A DNA stretch of 64,000 nucleotides from Clostridium sp. CAG:678. GTDB lineage: Bacteria; Bacillota; Clostridia; Oscillospirales; Acutalibacteraceae. Below, piece by piece: positions 15,557 to 24,152 of this stretch. Location: assembly GCA_000431535.1 (NCBI GenBank), contig HF991804.1, positions 1 through 64,000 on the forward strand, written 5' to 3'. The notes beneath the pieces were generated by a model. It was given only the letters and a program-made list of their open reading frames with translations, had not been told where the DNA came from and did no database searches. Position 1 is the first letter of the stretch, and the number at the start of each line of letters is the position of its first letter. A program made the translations under genes and the position numbers.

Positions 15557-16939
15557 ATGAAAAACACGGAAAAATCACTGGACGCGCTTGTTACGCTCTG
15601 CAAGGGCAGAGGTTTCGTATATCCCGGCTCTGAGATCTACGGCGGCCTTGCCAACACATGGGATTTCGGCCCGCTTGGCGTTGAACTGAAAAACAACATT
15701 AAAAATGCCTGGCGCAAAAAATTTATTCAGGAAAACAAATACAATGTTGGTTTGGATTCCGCCATACTGATGAATCCGCAGACCTGGGTGGCAAGCGGCC
15801 ATTTGGGCGGATTTTCAGATCCGCTTATGGACTGCTGCGAGTGCAAAACACGCCACAGGGCGGACGATCTGATCGAAAATTTTGACGGCACCAACGTTGC
15901 CGGCTGGAGCAACGAGGAAATGAGCGCCTATATCAAGGAGCACAACATTCCCTGCCCCAACTGCGGCGCGCACAACTTTACGGATATCCGCCAGTTTAAC
16001 CTGATGTTCAAAACCTTTCAGGGCGTTACGGAAGATACGAAAGACGAGATCTATCTTCGCCCGGAGACGGCGCAGGGCATATTCGTAAACTTTGCGAATA
16101 TTCAAAGAACCACAAGAAAGAAAGTGCCCTTTGGCGTTGCGCAGGTGGGCAAATCTTTCAGAAATGAGATCACACCCGGCAAATTCATCTTCCGCGTAAG
16201 GGAATTTGAGCAGATGGAACTGGAATTCTTCTGCAAGCCCGGAACAGACCTGGAGTGGTTTGACTACTGGCGTTCTTTCTGCCGCGATTTCCTGTATTCA
16301 CTGAACATCAGCAAAGAAAATCTGCGCCTGAGAGATCATGAAAAAGAGGAGCTTTCTTTCTATTCCAAGGCAACCACGGATTTTGAATACCTCTTCCCGT
16401 TCGGCTGGGGCGAACTTTGGGGCATTGCGGACAGAACAGATTATGACCTGACCCAGCATATCAAGACCAGCGGCAAAAATCTGGAATATTTTGATCAGGA
16501 AACGAACGAAAAATACGTGCCTTATGTAATTGAGCCGTCGCTTGGCGTGGAAAGGCTGTTCCTTGCCGTGCTGACCGAGGCTTATGACGAAGAGATCATA
16601 GACGAGGCAAAGAACGACAAACGTGTTGTTCTGCGTTTTCACCCGGCTCTTGCGCCGTTCAAATGCGCCGTGCTGCCGCTTTCCAAAAAGCTGGGCGAGC
16701 AGGCGGGCGAAGTATTTGCAAACCTTTCCAAAAAATTCAGCGTGGATTATGATGACGCCGGTTCTATCGGCAAGCGTTACCGCAGGCAGGATGAGATCGG
16801 CACGCCGTTTTGCATTACCTATGATTTTGATTCTCTTGAGGACGGCTGCGTTACCGTGCGGGACAGAGATACCATGCAGCAGGTAAGAATACCGATCGGC
16901 GAGCTTGAAACCTTTATTGCGCAGAAAATCGAATTTTAA
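15557..16939 (+). CDS. glyQS: Glycyl-tRNA synthetase, single-chain class II type
   Basis: A 460-residue dimeric glycyl-tRNA synthetase of the archaeal/eukaryotic/Bacillota single-chain type, not the alpha2beta2 type. Class II motifs are seen: [11 protein letters not shown] and [11 protein letters not shown] at the N-terminus, [13 protein letters not shown], motif 2 [19 protein letters not shown] and motif 3 in [14 protein letters not shown]. Two CxxC-type pairs ([16 protein letters not shown]) suggest a zinc site. The C-terminal anticodon-binding domain spans the last 110 residues. The ATG at 15557 has AAGGAG upstream; upstream sequence in frame lacks a ribosome site. It charges tRNA-Gly with glycine. 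Confidence 0.95.
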   Translation: MKNTEKSLDALVTLCKGRGFVYPGSEIYGGLANTWDFGPLGVELKNNIKNAWRKKFIQENKYNVGLDSAILMNPQTWVASGHLGGFSDPLMDCCECKTRHRADDLIENFDGTNVAGWSNEEMSAYIKEHNIPCPNCGAHNFTDIRQFNLMFKTFQGVTEDTKDEIYLRPETAQGIFVNFANIQRTTRKKVPFGVAQVGKSFRNEITPGKFIFRVREFEQMELEFFCKPGTDLEWFDYWRSFCRDFLYSLNISKENLRLRDHEKEELSFYSKATTDFEYLFPFGWGELWGIADRTDYDLTQHIKTSGKNLEYFDQETNEKYVPYVIEPSLGVERLFLAVLTEAYDEEIIDEAKNDKRVVLRFHPALAPFKCAVLPLSKKLGEQAGEVFANLSKKFSVDYDDAGSIGKRYRRQDEIGTPFCITYDFDSLEDGCVTVRDRDTMQQVRIPIGELETFIAQKIEF

Positions 16940-16966
16940 TGTTTTATCTGAAAGTTGAGTGATCTT

Positions 16967-18614
16967 ATGTGGCTGGACAGAAGCCTGATCAAAAAGCAGG
17001 CGAAAGAACTGATCAAAAACAGCGTTTTAAAACTGTTTGGAATCACCCTGATCATCTTTATTATTCTGAACGCCTTTGGTGTTGTTTACAACATTACAAA
17101 TCACAGCAATATATTCAGCGCCTTTAATGAATATAATGATTACGGCGGTTACGAGGATTATTTCAATGAGAATTTCGGCGACGGCAGAAATTCCTATGCC
17201 GACGAGTTTAAACAGTTTGATAATTCGGGAAACAGCAGTTTTGAAGAGGAGTTCAACAATTTCGGCACAGACGGCAGCGCACAAAATTATGAGGATAACT
17301 TCAACAGTTTCGGCACAGACGGCAGCGCACAAAATTATGAGGATAACTTCAACAGTTTCGGCACAGACGGCAGCGCACAAAATTATGAGGATAACTTCAA
17401 CAGTTTCGGCACAGACGGCAGCGCAGACTGCGGCACTGAGCGGTTTCAGCGTAAATTACACCCTGAATCTGCTTACGTTTGCCATTGCGCTTGTTGTGAT
17501 CTTTCTTGCGCCGCTCTCTGTTGCGCTTAGTTATTTTTACGTTGAATATGTAACGGGCAAGGAATTTGAGTTTGACAGCGGCTTAAAATCCGTATTCCGC
17601 AACGCCTTTAAGGTTACCTATCTTAAAAAAGTGGCGGTTGCGTTTTTAAAAGAACTGCTCATCCTTTTGCTGAGTATTCTGTTTCTCATTCCGGGCATTG
17701 TCTTTAATTACAGTTCCTATTTTGCTTTTGAAATCATGGCGGAATATCCGGAACTTTCCCCGTGGCAGGCGATCAGCCTAAGCAAAAAGATGGTGAAAGG
17801 CAACCGCACGGAACTGTTTGTGCTTGACCTGAGTTTTATTCCGTGGATGCTGCTTTGCGTATTCATTTTCCCGGTGATCTACGTTTGGCCGTACATGTTT
17901 ACCACACGCGCGCTTTATTATGAAAATTTCAAACTGCGCGCGCTTGCCATGCACAGGATTACAGAAGATGATTTTCTTTCTGACGCGCAGAAAATGAACC
18001 GGGCAATGAACGGCGGCGCACCGTATCAGCAGCAGGCGCCTTACGGCACGTATACTGCGCAGAATGCGGCTTACCCGCCAAACGGCGCTGCGTATCAGCA
18101 AAATCCGCAGCAGAACACGCAGGGATATGGCAATGCTTATCCGGGCGCGCAAAACCCGCAGCAGCCGCAGGCGCAGTACGGCGGATACAATCCGGCGGGC
18201 AACCGGCAATACACAAACAACTATGCGCCGCCACAGCAGGGCGCGCCGTATCAGCCAACCCCGCCATATCCGCAGGGCGGTTACGCGCCAACTATGCAGC
18301 AGCCTTACGGCCCGGCTGTAAGTTCCGTTTATTTCACGCCCGTTATGCCGGCACAGCGTGCAGCGCAGGCCGCCGCGGAATTTAACAGCGCCGCAAACGC
18401 CGCTTCCGCTCAAAGCACGCCGGGCATGCGGCAAAACGAAAATTCCCCGGCTGCAACGGATGATTCAAAAACGGCAGCAAACGGGGAGCAAAAGCCGGAT
18501 ATAACAATTACCGAACCGCAGGAACCTGCCGAGCCGGAATACGCCGAGCCGCAGGAACCGACGGAAAGCTTTACCGAACCGCAGGAGCCGGAAGAGCCTA
18601 AGAACGGAGAATGA
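16967..18614 (+). pseudogene. DUF975-family membrane protein, frameshifted at a repeat tract
   Basis: The gene starts with the family opening WLDRSLIKKQAKELIKNS and a first membrane helix, then an acidic Asn/Phe/Gly loop built from 16-residue repeats (FGTDGSAQNYEDNFNS). In that frame translation stops at 17530. The rest of the family (several membrane helices from LLTFAIALVVIFLAPLSV, then SPWQAISLSKKMVKG) continues in another frame from about 17425 to 18614, with a long Gln/Pro/Tyr-rich and PQEPxEP-rich cytoplasmic tail. A one- or two-base shift just after the repeats therefore splits it. This may be a real inactivating mutation, a phase-variable switch, or an assembly error in the repeats. 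The start at ATG 16967 has only a weak ribosome site. Confidence 0.75.
17261..17425 (+). repeat. 48-base tandem repeat, three full copies plus a part
   Basis: Copies start at 17261, 17309, 17357 and 17405 (partial, about 21 bases), each beginning TTCGGCACAGACGGCAGCGC. The unit is a multiple of three, so copy-number change alone would keep frame; the frame break is at the 3' edge near 17425. Confidence 0.93.
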
Positions 18615-18640
18615 GTTTTTAACCGATAAACTATTTGATA

Positions 18641-18669
18641 TTGACAAAAATATTTTTACGGCATATAAT
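18641..18669 (+). promoter_or_regulatory. Promoter of the FMN riboswitch-ribU transcript
   Basis: TTGACA (18641-18646), 17-base spacer, TATAAT (18664-18669): full consensus. Confidence 0.85.
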
Positions 18670-18681
18670 ATAAACACAAAA

Positions 18682-18797
18682 TATTTTCAGGGCGGGGTGA
18701 AATTCCCCACCGGCAGTAAAGTCTGCGAACCGCGCAAGCGGCCGAATCGGCGCAATTCCGATACCGACGGTTAAAGTCCGGATGAGAGAAAATGTTT
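18682..18797 (+). promoter_or_regulatory. FMN riboswitch (RFN element)
   Basis: The conserved RFN segments are present in order: AGGGCGGGGTGAAATTCCCC, ACCGGCAGTAA, the variable stem GCGAACCGCGCAAGCGGCC, CGACGGTTAAAGTCCGGATG and AGAGAA. FMN binding to the leader is expected to lower expression of the riboflavin importer gene downstream. Confidence 0.96.
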
Positions 18798-18840
18798 ACA
18801 GAATATATAGCGTAATTATATATTGCACAAAACATTTGCG

Positions 18841-18872
18841 CCCCGGTATAATTTTATGCCGGGGTTTCTCTT
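18841..18872 (+). terminator. Riboswitch-controlled terminator before ribU
   Basis: CCCCGG (18841-18846) pairs with CCGGGG (18859-18864), followed by TTTCTCTTTT. Upstream, AAATGTTT near 18790 can pair with AAACATTT near 18830, giving a competing antiterminator, so transcription attenuation is likely. Confidence 0.8.
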
Positions 18873-18900
18873 TTGCCCGATGCAAAAAGGAGAATGCAAT

Positions 18901-19497
18901 ATGAAACCAACATCCAAAACCGTTACAAGAAAGATCGCAATTTCCGCCATGCTGGCGGCGCTCGGCGTTATTTTGCAGCTTTTTGAGATTCCGCTGCCGT
19001 TTATACCGAGTTTTATTAAACTGGATTTTTCGGATCTGCCCGGTTTTATCGGCGCGTTTGTATGCGGCCCGTGGGCGGGTGTGCTGATCACGCTGATCCG
19101 CAACGTGATTCACATTTTTACCGGCTCCAGCGCCGGGATCGGCGAACTTTCCAACTTTCTGTTAAGTTCCTCTTTCGTGCTCACTGCCGGATATATCTAT
19201 AAAAAAATGCCGTCTTTCAAAGGCGTTGTGATCGGCGGTATCGCCGGGGCGGTTATCATGGGGATTTTTTCTTTCCCGGTAAACAATTTTGTTATCTACC
19301 CGCTTTATTATTCGGTGATGGGTCTGCCCAAAGCGGCGATCCTTCAGATGTATCAGGCGATCCGCCCGTCAACGGACACCATTGCCGAGGCGCTTGTTGT
19401 TTTCAACGTTCCGTTCACGATTGTTAAAGGTTTGTTTTCCGTTTTGTTTTCGGCAATCATCTACAAGCCGCTTGAAAAACTTATAAAAAAAATGTAA
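18901..19497 (+). CDS. ribU: Riboflavin ECF transporter S component
   Basis: A 198-residue integral membrane protein with about six helices. It opens with TRKIAISAMLAALGVILQ and has KLDFSDLPGFIGAFVCGPWAG, the usual RibU features; S components of this type bind riboflavin and dock onto a shared ECF energizing module (not encoded here). The FMN riboswitch in its leader fixes the substrate call. ATG 18901 has AAGGAG upstream; in-frame sequence from 18823 belongs to the riboswitch leader. Confidence 0.95.
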   Translation: MKPTSKTVTRKIAISAMLAALGVILQLFEIPLPFIPSFIKLDFSDLPGFIGAFVCGPWAGVLITLIRNVIHIFTGSSAGIGELSNFLLSSSFVLTAGYIYKKMPSFKGVVIGGIAGAVIMGIFSFPVNNFVIYPLYYSVMGLPKAAILQMYQAIRPSTDTIAEALVVFNVPFTIVKGLFSVLFSAIIYKPLEKLIKKM

Positions 19498-19609
19498 AAG
19501 CAGCGGGGCAAAATCGTTTTGCACCTGATTTTCGGAAAAAATATACAAAAATGCGCTGCACGCTTTGTGCTCTTTTTACAGGAAAACAAAAAATAATTTG
19601 CATTAAGAA

Positions 19610-19638
19610 TTGCTATTTTTTTAACATTGCAGTATAAT
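19610..19638 (+). promoter_or_regulatory. Promoter of fba
   Basis: TTGCTA (19610-19615), 17-base spacer, TATAAT (19633-19638), 53 bases before the start codon. Confidence 0.7.
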
Positions 19639-19691
19639 ATGACTGTATGAATTTCAAACGAGATTCAAATAAAGAACAGGAGATAAGAAAT

Positions 19692-20627
19692 ATGCCACTT
19701 GTTACAACAAAAGAAATGTTTAAAAAAGCATATGAGGGCGGTTATGCGATCGGCGCATTCAACGTAAATAATATGGAGATCGTGCAGGGCATTACCCGCG
19801 CGGCTAAAAATTTGAACGCACCGGTTATTCTTCAGTGTTCGGCAAGCGCGCGTAAATACGCAAGCCACGGCTATCTTGTTGCCATGGTAAAGGCTGCTGC
19901 GGAGGAAACAGGTCTTCCGATCGCGCTGCATCTGGATCACGGCCCGAATTTTGAAACCTGCAAAGACTGCATTGACGGCGGCTTTACTTCCGTTATGATC
20001 GACGGCTCTTCCCTTCCTTTTGAGGAAAATATTTCCGTTACCAAAAAAGTTGTGGAATATGCGCATGCGCACGGCGTTGTTGTTGAGGGCGAGCTTGGCA
20101 CCCTTGCCGGCGTGGAGGACGAAGTTCAGGTAGAGGCGGATGACGCATTCTACACCAGCCCGGACGAGGCTTGCGAATTTGTGGAAAAAACAGGCGTGGA
20201 TTCCCTTGCCATCGCAATCGGCACTTCCCACGGCGCATACAAATTCAAGCCCGGTCAGAAACCGGAACTGAAGTTTGATATTCTTCAGGAAATCGGCGAA
20301 AGAATGCCCGGATTCCCGATCGTTCTGCACGGCGCATCCTCTGTAAACCAGGATCATATCAAAATGATCAACGAATTCGGCGGCCAGATGCCGGACGCAA
20401 TCGGCATTCCGGAGGATATGCTGCGCAAGGCTTCTTCCATGGCGGTCTGCAAGATCAATGTGGATTCCGATATCCGTATCGCCATGACGGCGGCGCTCAG
20501 AAAATACCTTACGGAGAATCCGACTGTATTTGACCCGCGTAAATATCTTGATCCTGCAAGAGAACTGATTCAGGAAGTTGTTGAGCACAAGATCAAAGTT
20601 GTTTTCGGTTCAGACAACAAGGCTTAA
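19692..20627 (+). CDS. fba: Fructose-bisphosphate aldolase, class II
   Basis: A 311-residue zinc-dependent aldolase that cleaves fructose 1,6-bisphosphate to glyceraldehyde 3-phosphate and dihydroxyacetone phosphate in glycolysis. Visible sites: catalytic Asp and zinc His in ALHLDHGPN, EGELGTLAGVED (class IIA loop), zinc His in GTSHGAYK and VLHGASSVN, and phosphate-binding KINVDSD. The ATG at 19692 has AGGAG upstream and gives the usual MPLVTTKEMF start. It is monocistronic between its own promoter and a strong terminator. Confidence 0.96.
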   Translation: MPLVTTKEMFKKAYEGGYAIGAFNVNNMEIVQGITRAAKNLNAPVILQCSASARKYASHGYLVAMVKAAAEETGLPIALHLDHGPNFETCKDCIDGGFTSVMIDGSSLPFEENISVTKKVVEYAHAHGVVVEGELGTLAGVEDEVQVEADDAFYTSPDEACEFVEKTGVDSLAIAIGTSHGAYKFKPGQKPELKFDILQEIGERMPGFPIVLHGASSVNQDHIKMINEFGGQMPDAIGIPEDMLRKASSMAVCKINVDSDIRIAMTAALRKYLTENPTVFDPRKYLDPARELIQEVVEHKIKVVFGSDNKA

Positions 20628-20652
20628 TCCTGTATCATACAGTAATAAATGA

Positions 20653-20680
20653 AATCCCGCTTAATCAGCGGGATTTTTTT
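20653..20680 (+). terminator. Terminator of fba
   Basis: ATCCCGC (20654-20660) pairs with GCGGGAT (20668-20674), then seven T residues. Confidence 0.9.
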
Positions 20681-20908
20681 GTTAGATAGTATTTGTTTTT
20701 TCTCACAACGGTGCGGATTTTTTTTGCAAAACGGGCGGTTCGTCTGCGGCAAACCTGAAAAATTTTCAAAAATAAAAATTTTAAAACGTAAAAAAATGAT
20801 TTCTAAAAAAATCAATGAATAGCATTATTTTAAAACAATACAAAGATCTCTTTTGCAAATACTATTATTGCGCAAAGCGCGCGAAAATTTTTTGTGAGGA
20901 GATAAAAA

Positions 20909-21085
20909 ATGAAAAAGAAAACACAGAATATTATGAAAGGTCTTGGCGTTGCGATGGCAGTTGGATCCGTTATTGCGGGTGCAAGCGCAACAATGGGCTC
21001 AAACAGCAAAAAAGCGAAAAAAACCATGCAAAAAGCGGTAAATTCCGTTTCTAATTTTGTGGACACCGTTTCCGGAATGATGTAA
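20909..21085 (+). CDS. Small basic protein, 58 residues, with hydrophobic segment
   Basis: An ATG at 20909 behind GAGGAG opens a 58-codon frame: a basic N-terminus (MKKKTQNIMKG), a Gly/Ala/Val-rich hydrophobic stretch (LGVAMAVGSVIAGASA), a basic patch (NSKKAKKTMQK) and an amphipathic end (VSNFVDTVSGMM). It may be a small membrane-associated protein or carry an exported helix. I do not recognize a family with certainty. It stands alone between the fba terminator and a structured non-coding stretch. The good ribosome site and clean frame support translation. Confidence 0.7.
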   Translation: MKKKTQNIMKGLGVAMAVGSVIAGASATMGSNSKKAKKTMQKAVNSVSNFVDTVSGMM

Positions 21086-21133
21086 CATTCTAAAAATTTT
21101 TTTGTTGGTTTTAACAATTTATCCAAAGAAAAA

Positions 21134-21338
21134 ACGGTGGGGACACCCGACGTTTCAGCGTGTAGAAAAAGGTGTTCATTTAGAAAAAAATGCAGTTCTA
21201 CACGCTGAGGAGACTGCGAGAAATCGAGCTGAATTTCGTTTTTTTGCGAGTGGTTGCCGTACAAAGGTACTGCCCCCGAGCAAAAAACGAAAAGTGCAAA
21301 TGCCGCATGAAACAAGTGTTCATGCGGCATTTAATTGT
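21134..21338 (+). ncRNA. Candidate structured RNA or 3' region with four hairpins
   Basis: Four hairpins follow one another without a reading frame: 21134-21155 (ACG..GGG/CCC..CGT), 21156-21167 with 21196-21207 (CAGCGTGTAGAA, 12 perfect pairs), 21234-21247 with 21280-21292 (TTTCGTTTTTTTGC), and a terminator-like AAATGCCGCATGAA/TTCATGCGGCATTT (21298-21332) followed by AATTGTTTTT. It could be an independent small RNA or the 3' untranslated part of the small-protein mRNA. It does not match an RNA family I know. Confidence 0.4.
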
Positions 21339-21453
21339 TTTTAAACATATTATTTGTTTACGATAAAGTTGCTTTTTTACTGTTTGCTATCTATCTTTGT
21401 TTTGAATAAGTAAATATATATCGCGCGGTTCTGCCGACTTTATCGGCAGTCTG

Positions 21454-21473
21454 AAAAGGCGGGGAAACCCGCC
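21454..21473 (-). terminator. Terminator of the folate operon
   Basis: On the minus strand GGCGGG pairs with CCCGCC across a TTTC loop, followed by TTTT. It lies 11 bases beyond the folK stop. Confidence 0.75.
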
Positions 21474-21483
21474 GTTTTCTCTT

Positions 21484-21972
21484 TTATTCATCAAGCGTAT
21501 ATTTTGTTTTTTTGATCTGCTGATCCTTAATGCCGCCGATTGCGCCGGCAAAATCAAAACCAAACGCCACGCCGCTTTCAAAAAGATCCAGCATGGGCAG
21601 CAGCACAAACAGCCGCTCTTTGATATGCGGATGCGGAACGATCAGATTCGGCGTTCTGATGATCTTATCCTCTGCAAGCAGAAGATCCATATCAATCACA
21701 CGCGGGCCGTTTTTAAAATTGCGCACCCTGCCGAGACCGCATTCCACGCCAAGGCAGATGCCAAGCATTTCATGCGGTTCAAACGCGCTTTCACAAAGCA
21801 CGGCGCAGTTGTAAAAATCCTGCTGCTTTGCGTAGCCAACCGGAGAAGTTTCATACACCGCCGACTTTTTGATTACCGCCGTTTTCGGCGCCAGTTCAAG
21901 CGCGTAAACCGCGTTTTTTAAATTTTCAAGGCGGTTGCCCATATTGGTACCAATCCCAATCACATATTTCAT
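21484..21972 (-). CDS. folK: HPPK, hydroxymethyldihydropterin pyrophosphokinase
   Basis: A 162-residue protein full length for HPPK. It opens KYVIGIGTNMGNRLENL and carries YETSPVGYAKQQDFYN, the pterin site, and GPRVIDMDLLLAEDKI, where the two Asp bind magnesium, then LIVPHPHIKERLFVL. It transfers pyrophosphate from ATP to 6-hydroxymethyl-7,8-dihydropterin. It starts four bases after folB and is the last gene of the folate operon. The alternative upstream in-frame start lies inside folB. Confidence 0.95.
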   Translation of the reverse strand: MKYVIGIGTNMGNRLENLKNAVYALELAPKTAVIKKSAVYETSPVGYAKQQDFYNCAVLCESAFEPHEMLGICLGVECGLGRVRNFKNGPRVIDMDLLLAEDKIIRTPNLIVPHPHIKERLFVLLPMLDLFESGVAFGFDFAGAIGGIKDQQIKKTKYTLDE

Positions 21973-21976
21973 AAGC

Positions 21977-22339
21977 CTAATCCCTGTTTCTGACGATATG
22001 AACCGCCATATACTCAAAATCCGCGCTGACGGGCGCCTGTGGCTTTTTCAGCGTAAGATCAACCGAAAATACGGCAGGATATTCTTCCAAAACCGCTTTG
22101 GCAACAACATCCGCGCACTTTTCAATCAAATTATATTTTTCCGCAGTGAAAACACGGCGCACCGTTTTTACCACTTTTGCGTAGGAAACGGTATCTTCCA
22201 CCTGATCACTGCTGCACGGGCGGTTCATATTTACGCTTAAAACAATGTCAAACACAAAATCCTGGCCCTGCTCCTTTTCCTCCGGATTTACACCATGATA
22301 GGCAAAAAGGCGCAGACCTTTAATAATGATCTGATCCAT
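21977..22339 (-). CDS. folB: Dihydroneopterin aldolase
   Basis: A 120-residue protein with the family opening DQIIIKGLRLFAYHGVNPEEKEQ and catalytic Lys in TLKKPQAPV. FolB converts dihydroneopterin to 6-hydroxymethyldihydropterin and glycolaldehyde, as an octameric tunnelling-fold enzyme. The start codon shares one base with the stop of the YbjQ-like gene (TAATG), so the two are coupled. It sits between that gene and folK. Confidence 0.95.
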   Translation of the reverse strand: MDQIIIKGLRLFAYHGVNPEEKEQGQDFVFDIVLSVNMNRPCSSDQVEDTVSYAKVVKTVRRVFTAEKYNLIEKCADVVAKAVLEEYPAVFSVDLTLKKPQAPVSADFEYMAVHIVRNRD

Positions 22340-22665
22340 TAGTCTTTATTCTGCACAACAACCGCCGTGCCGGAGGCGGAACACATCAGCATGCCTGCAT
22401 TGCCAAAGGTTTCATAATCGATATCCACGCCGACTACCGCGTTTGCGCCAAGCTGCTGCGCGCGCATCTCCATTTCACGGATCGCGTCATCCCTTGCCTT
22501 AACAAGTTCGCCTTCATAGCCTTCGCTTCTGCCGCCTACGATATTGCGTATGGACGCGCCGAAATCCTTTAAAAAGTTTACGCCGGCAACCACTTCGCCT
22601 ACAACGATACCTTTGTATTCAACGATTTTTCCGTTTTCAAGAGTTGGTGTGGTAACACTGATCAT
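22339..22665 (-). CDS. YbjQ/UPF0145 family protein inside the folate operon
   Basis: A 108-residue protein of the YbjQ family (heavy-metal-binding domain label in databases): it contains [52 protein letters not shown] and YETFG. The family forms small pentameric rings of unknown role. Its place between folP and folB, with one-base overlap to folB, suggests a link to pterin metabolism, though this may be only operon passengering. GAGGAGAATACTT-like sequence upstream gives a ribosome site. Confidence 0.85.
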   Translation of the reverse strand: MISVTTPTLENGKIVEYKGIVVGEVVAGVNFLKDFGASIRNIVGGRSEGYEGELVKARDDAIREMEMRAQQLGANAVVGVDIDYETFGNAGMLMCSASGTAVVVQNKD

Positions 22666-22686
22666 AAGTATTCTCCTTTTAAAAAA

Positions 22687-23493
22687 TTATTTATCTACAC
22701 GGCGTTTTAAGGCGTCCGCCATTAAAATGCCCTGTTTTTCACAAATAACATCATGCAGCCGAATAATATTCGCCCCGCTGAAGATTGCCGCCGTATCCGC
22801 CGCTATATTGCCATACACGCGTTTTTTAGGGTCCGGCTGAGCACTGCCCTCACCGATGACCCTTTTACGGCTTGTGCCAAGCAGAAACGGATATCCGGCA
22901 AGTCGGTATTTTTCTATATTTGCCAAAAGGCGAAAATCCTGCTCCCTTGTTTTTTCAAACCCGATACCGGGATCAAAACAGATCTGTTCTGCAGGGATAC
23001 CGAAATCGGCTATTTTTTCCGCGCTTTTTTCAAAAAACGCCTTTGCCTCCTGCTCCGCGCCGGGCTGTGAAAAGGTAACGACCCAGCCGCAGCCGGTTTT
23101 TTTTACGATCTCAGCCATTTCCGGCGAGATGATGCCTGAAACATCGTTGATAATGCCCGCGCCCTGCTCTGCCGCTCTTTTTGCAACAAGCGGATAAAAC
23201 GTATCTACGGAAACGGGAACATGAATTTTTCCTTTGATGCTTTTTAAAACAGGTTCCAGCCGCTGCCATTCCGCCTCATCACTGATCTGCTGATAACCGG
23301 GGCGTGTGGACTGCGCGCCGAAATCCAGAATATCCGCGCCGTTTTCCTGCGCAGATAATGCGCTTTTTACTGCCTGTTCGGGATCAAAATTTTTGCCGCC
23401 GTCTGAAAAAGAATCGGGAGTTATATTGATAACGGCCATGATCCGCGTTTTTTTTGAGCAGTTGATTTGTTTTTCTCTGCACTGCCAGATCAT
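22687..23493 (-). CDS. folP: Dihydropteroate synthase
   Basis: A 268-residue TIM-barrel enzyme. Key segments: AVINITPDSFSDGG (pterin phosphate loop), DFGAQSTRPGY, SVDTF, INDVSG, CFDPGIGFEKTREQD and LLGTSRKRVIG, ending with RLHDV. It condenses hydroxymethyldihydropterin pyrophosphate with p-aminobenzoate. The usual GGESTRPG is here GAQSTRPG, a difference at the sulfonamide-relevant loop. It begins three bases after the folE stop. Confidence 0.95.
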   Translation of the reverse strand: MIWQCREKQINCSKKTRIMAVINITPDSFSDGGKNFDPEQAVKSALSAQENGADILDFGAQSTRPGYQQISDEAEWQRLEPVLKSIKGKIHVPVSVDTFYPLVAKRAAEQGAGIINDVSGIISPEMAEIVKKTGCGWVVTFSQPGAEQEAKAFFEKSAEKIADFGIPAEQICFDPGIGFEKTREQDFRLLANIEKYRLAGYPFLLGTSRKRVIGEGSAQPDPKKRVYGNIAADTAAIFSGANIIRLHDVICEKQGILMADALKRRVDK

Positions 23494-23496
23494 AGA

Positions 23497-24054
23497 TTAT
23501 TTATCCAGCAGGGCAAGCGCCTCTGCCCTTGTGCGCGCGTCTGATCTGATAACTCCCCTTAAAGCCGAAGTCTGCGTAATGCTGCCGGAGGCTTTTGCGC
23601 CCCGGATAGACATACACATGTGTTCCGCCTCCATAATAACGGCAACGCCTTTTGCATTCATTTTTTTGTAGAGAAAATCCGCAATATCATGCGTAAGCCT
23701 TTCCTGCACCTGCGGCCGTTTTGCAAAATTATCCACAATTCTTGCAATCTTGGAAAGGCCGATAATTTTATTTTCACTTGGAATATACGCAATATGCGCC
23801 TTGCCCATAAACGGAAGCAGATGATGCTCGCACATGGAGGCAAACGGAATATCACGGACGATGACCATTTCATCGTTTGATTTTTCCTCAAAAAATTTAA
23901 GGTGCTGCGCGGGATCTTCCGTCAGCCCACAAAACATTTCCTCATACATATTGGCAACGCGGCGCGGTGTTTCCTGCAGACCGGGTCTGTTCGGGTCTTC
24001 CCCAACAGCCTCCAAAATATCCCTTACCGCGTTTTCTATCTTTTTCTTATCCAT
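23497..24054 (-). CDS. folE: GTP cyclohydrolase I
   Basis: A 185-residue type I enzyme. The zinc ligands are in [10 protein letters not shown] and in [34 protein letters not shown] and TSALRG are family signatures. It opens GTP to 7,8-dihydroneopterin triphosphate and is the first gene of the folate operon, behind its own promoter. Full length for the family. Confidence 0.97.
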   Translation of the reverse strand: MDKKKIENAVRDILEAVGEDPNRPGLQETPRRVANMYEEMFCGLTEDPAQHLKFFEEKSNDEMVIVRDIPFASMCEHHLLPFMGKAHIAYIPSENKIIGLSKIARIVDNFAKRPQVQERLTHDIADFLYKKMNAKGVAVIMEAEHMCMSIRGAKASGSITQTSALRGVIRSDARTRAEALALLDK

Positions 24055-24085
24055 AACATTTCACTGCCTTTCCGGCTGCAAATTT

Positions 24086-24115
24086 ATTTTATTCTTTTGC
24101 CCTGCTCTGTTTCAA
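24086..24115 (-). promoter_or_regulatory. Promoter of the folate operon
   Basis: On the minus strand TTGAAA (24115-24110), 18-base spacer, TAAAAT (24091-24086), 31 bases before folE. Confidence 0.6.
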
Positions 24116-24152
24116 GCAAAACAAACAAAAACAAATACTTTACAGCGCGGTT

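Noticed and set aside
17261..17425. Tandem repeat considered as a CRISPR array
   Set aside because: The repeats are directly adjacent without spacers and encode a protein repeat.
23729..23737. A perfect canonical DnaA box TTATCCACA
   Set aside because: It lies alone within the folE coding sequence, 3 kb from the origin region; one such 9-mer in 64 kb is expected by chance.
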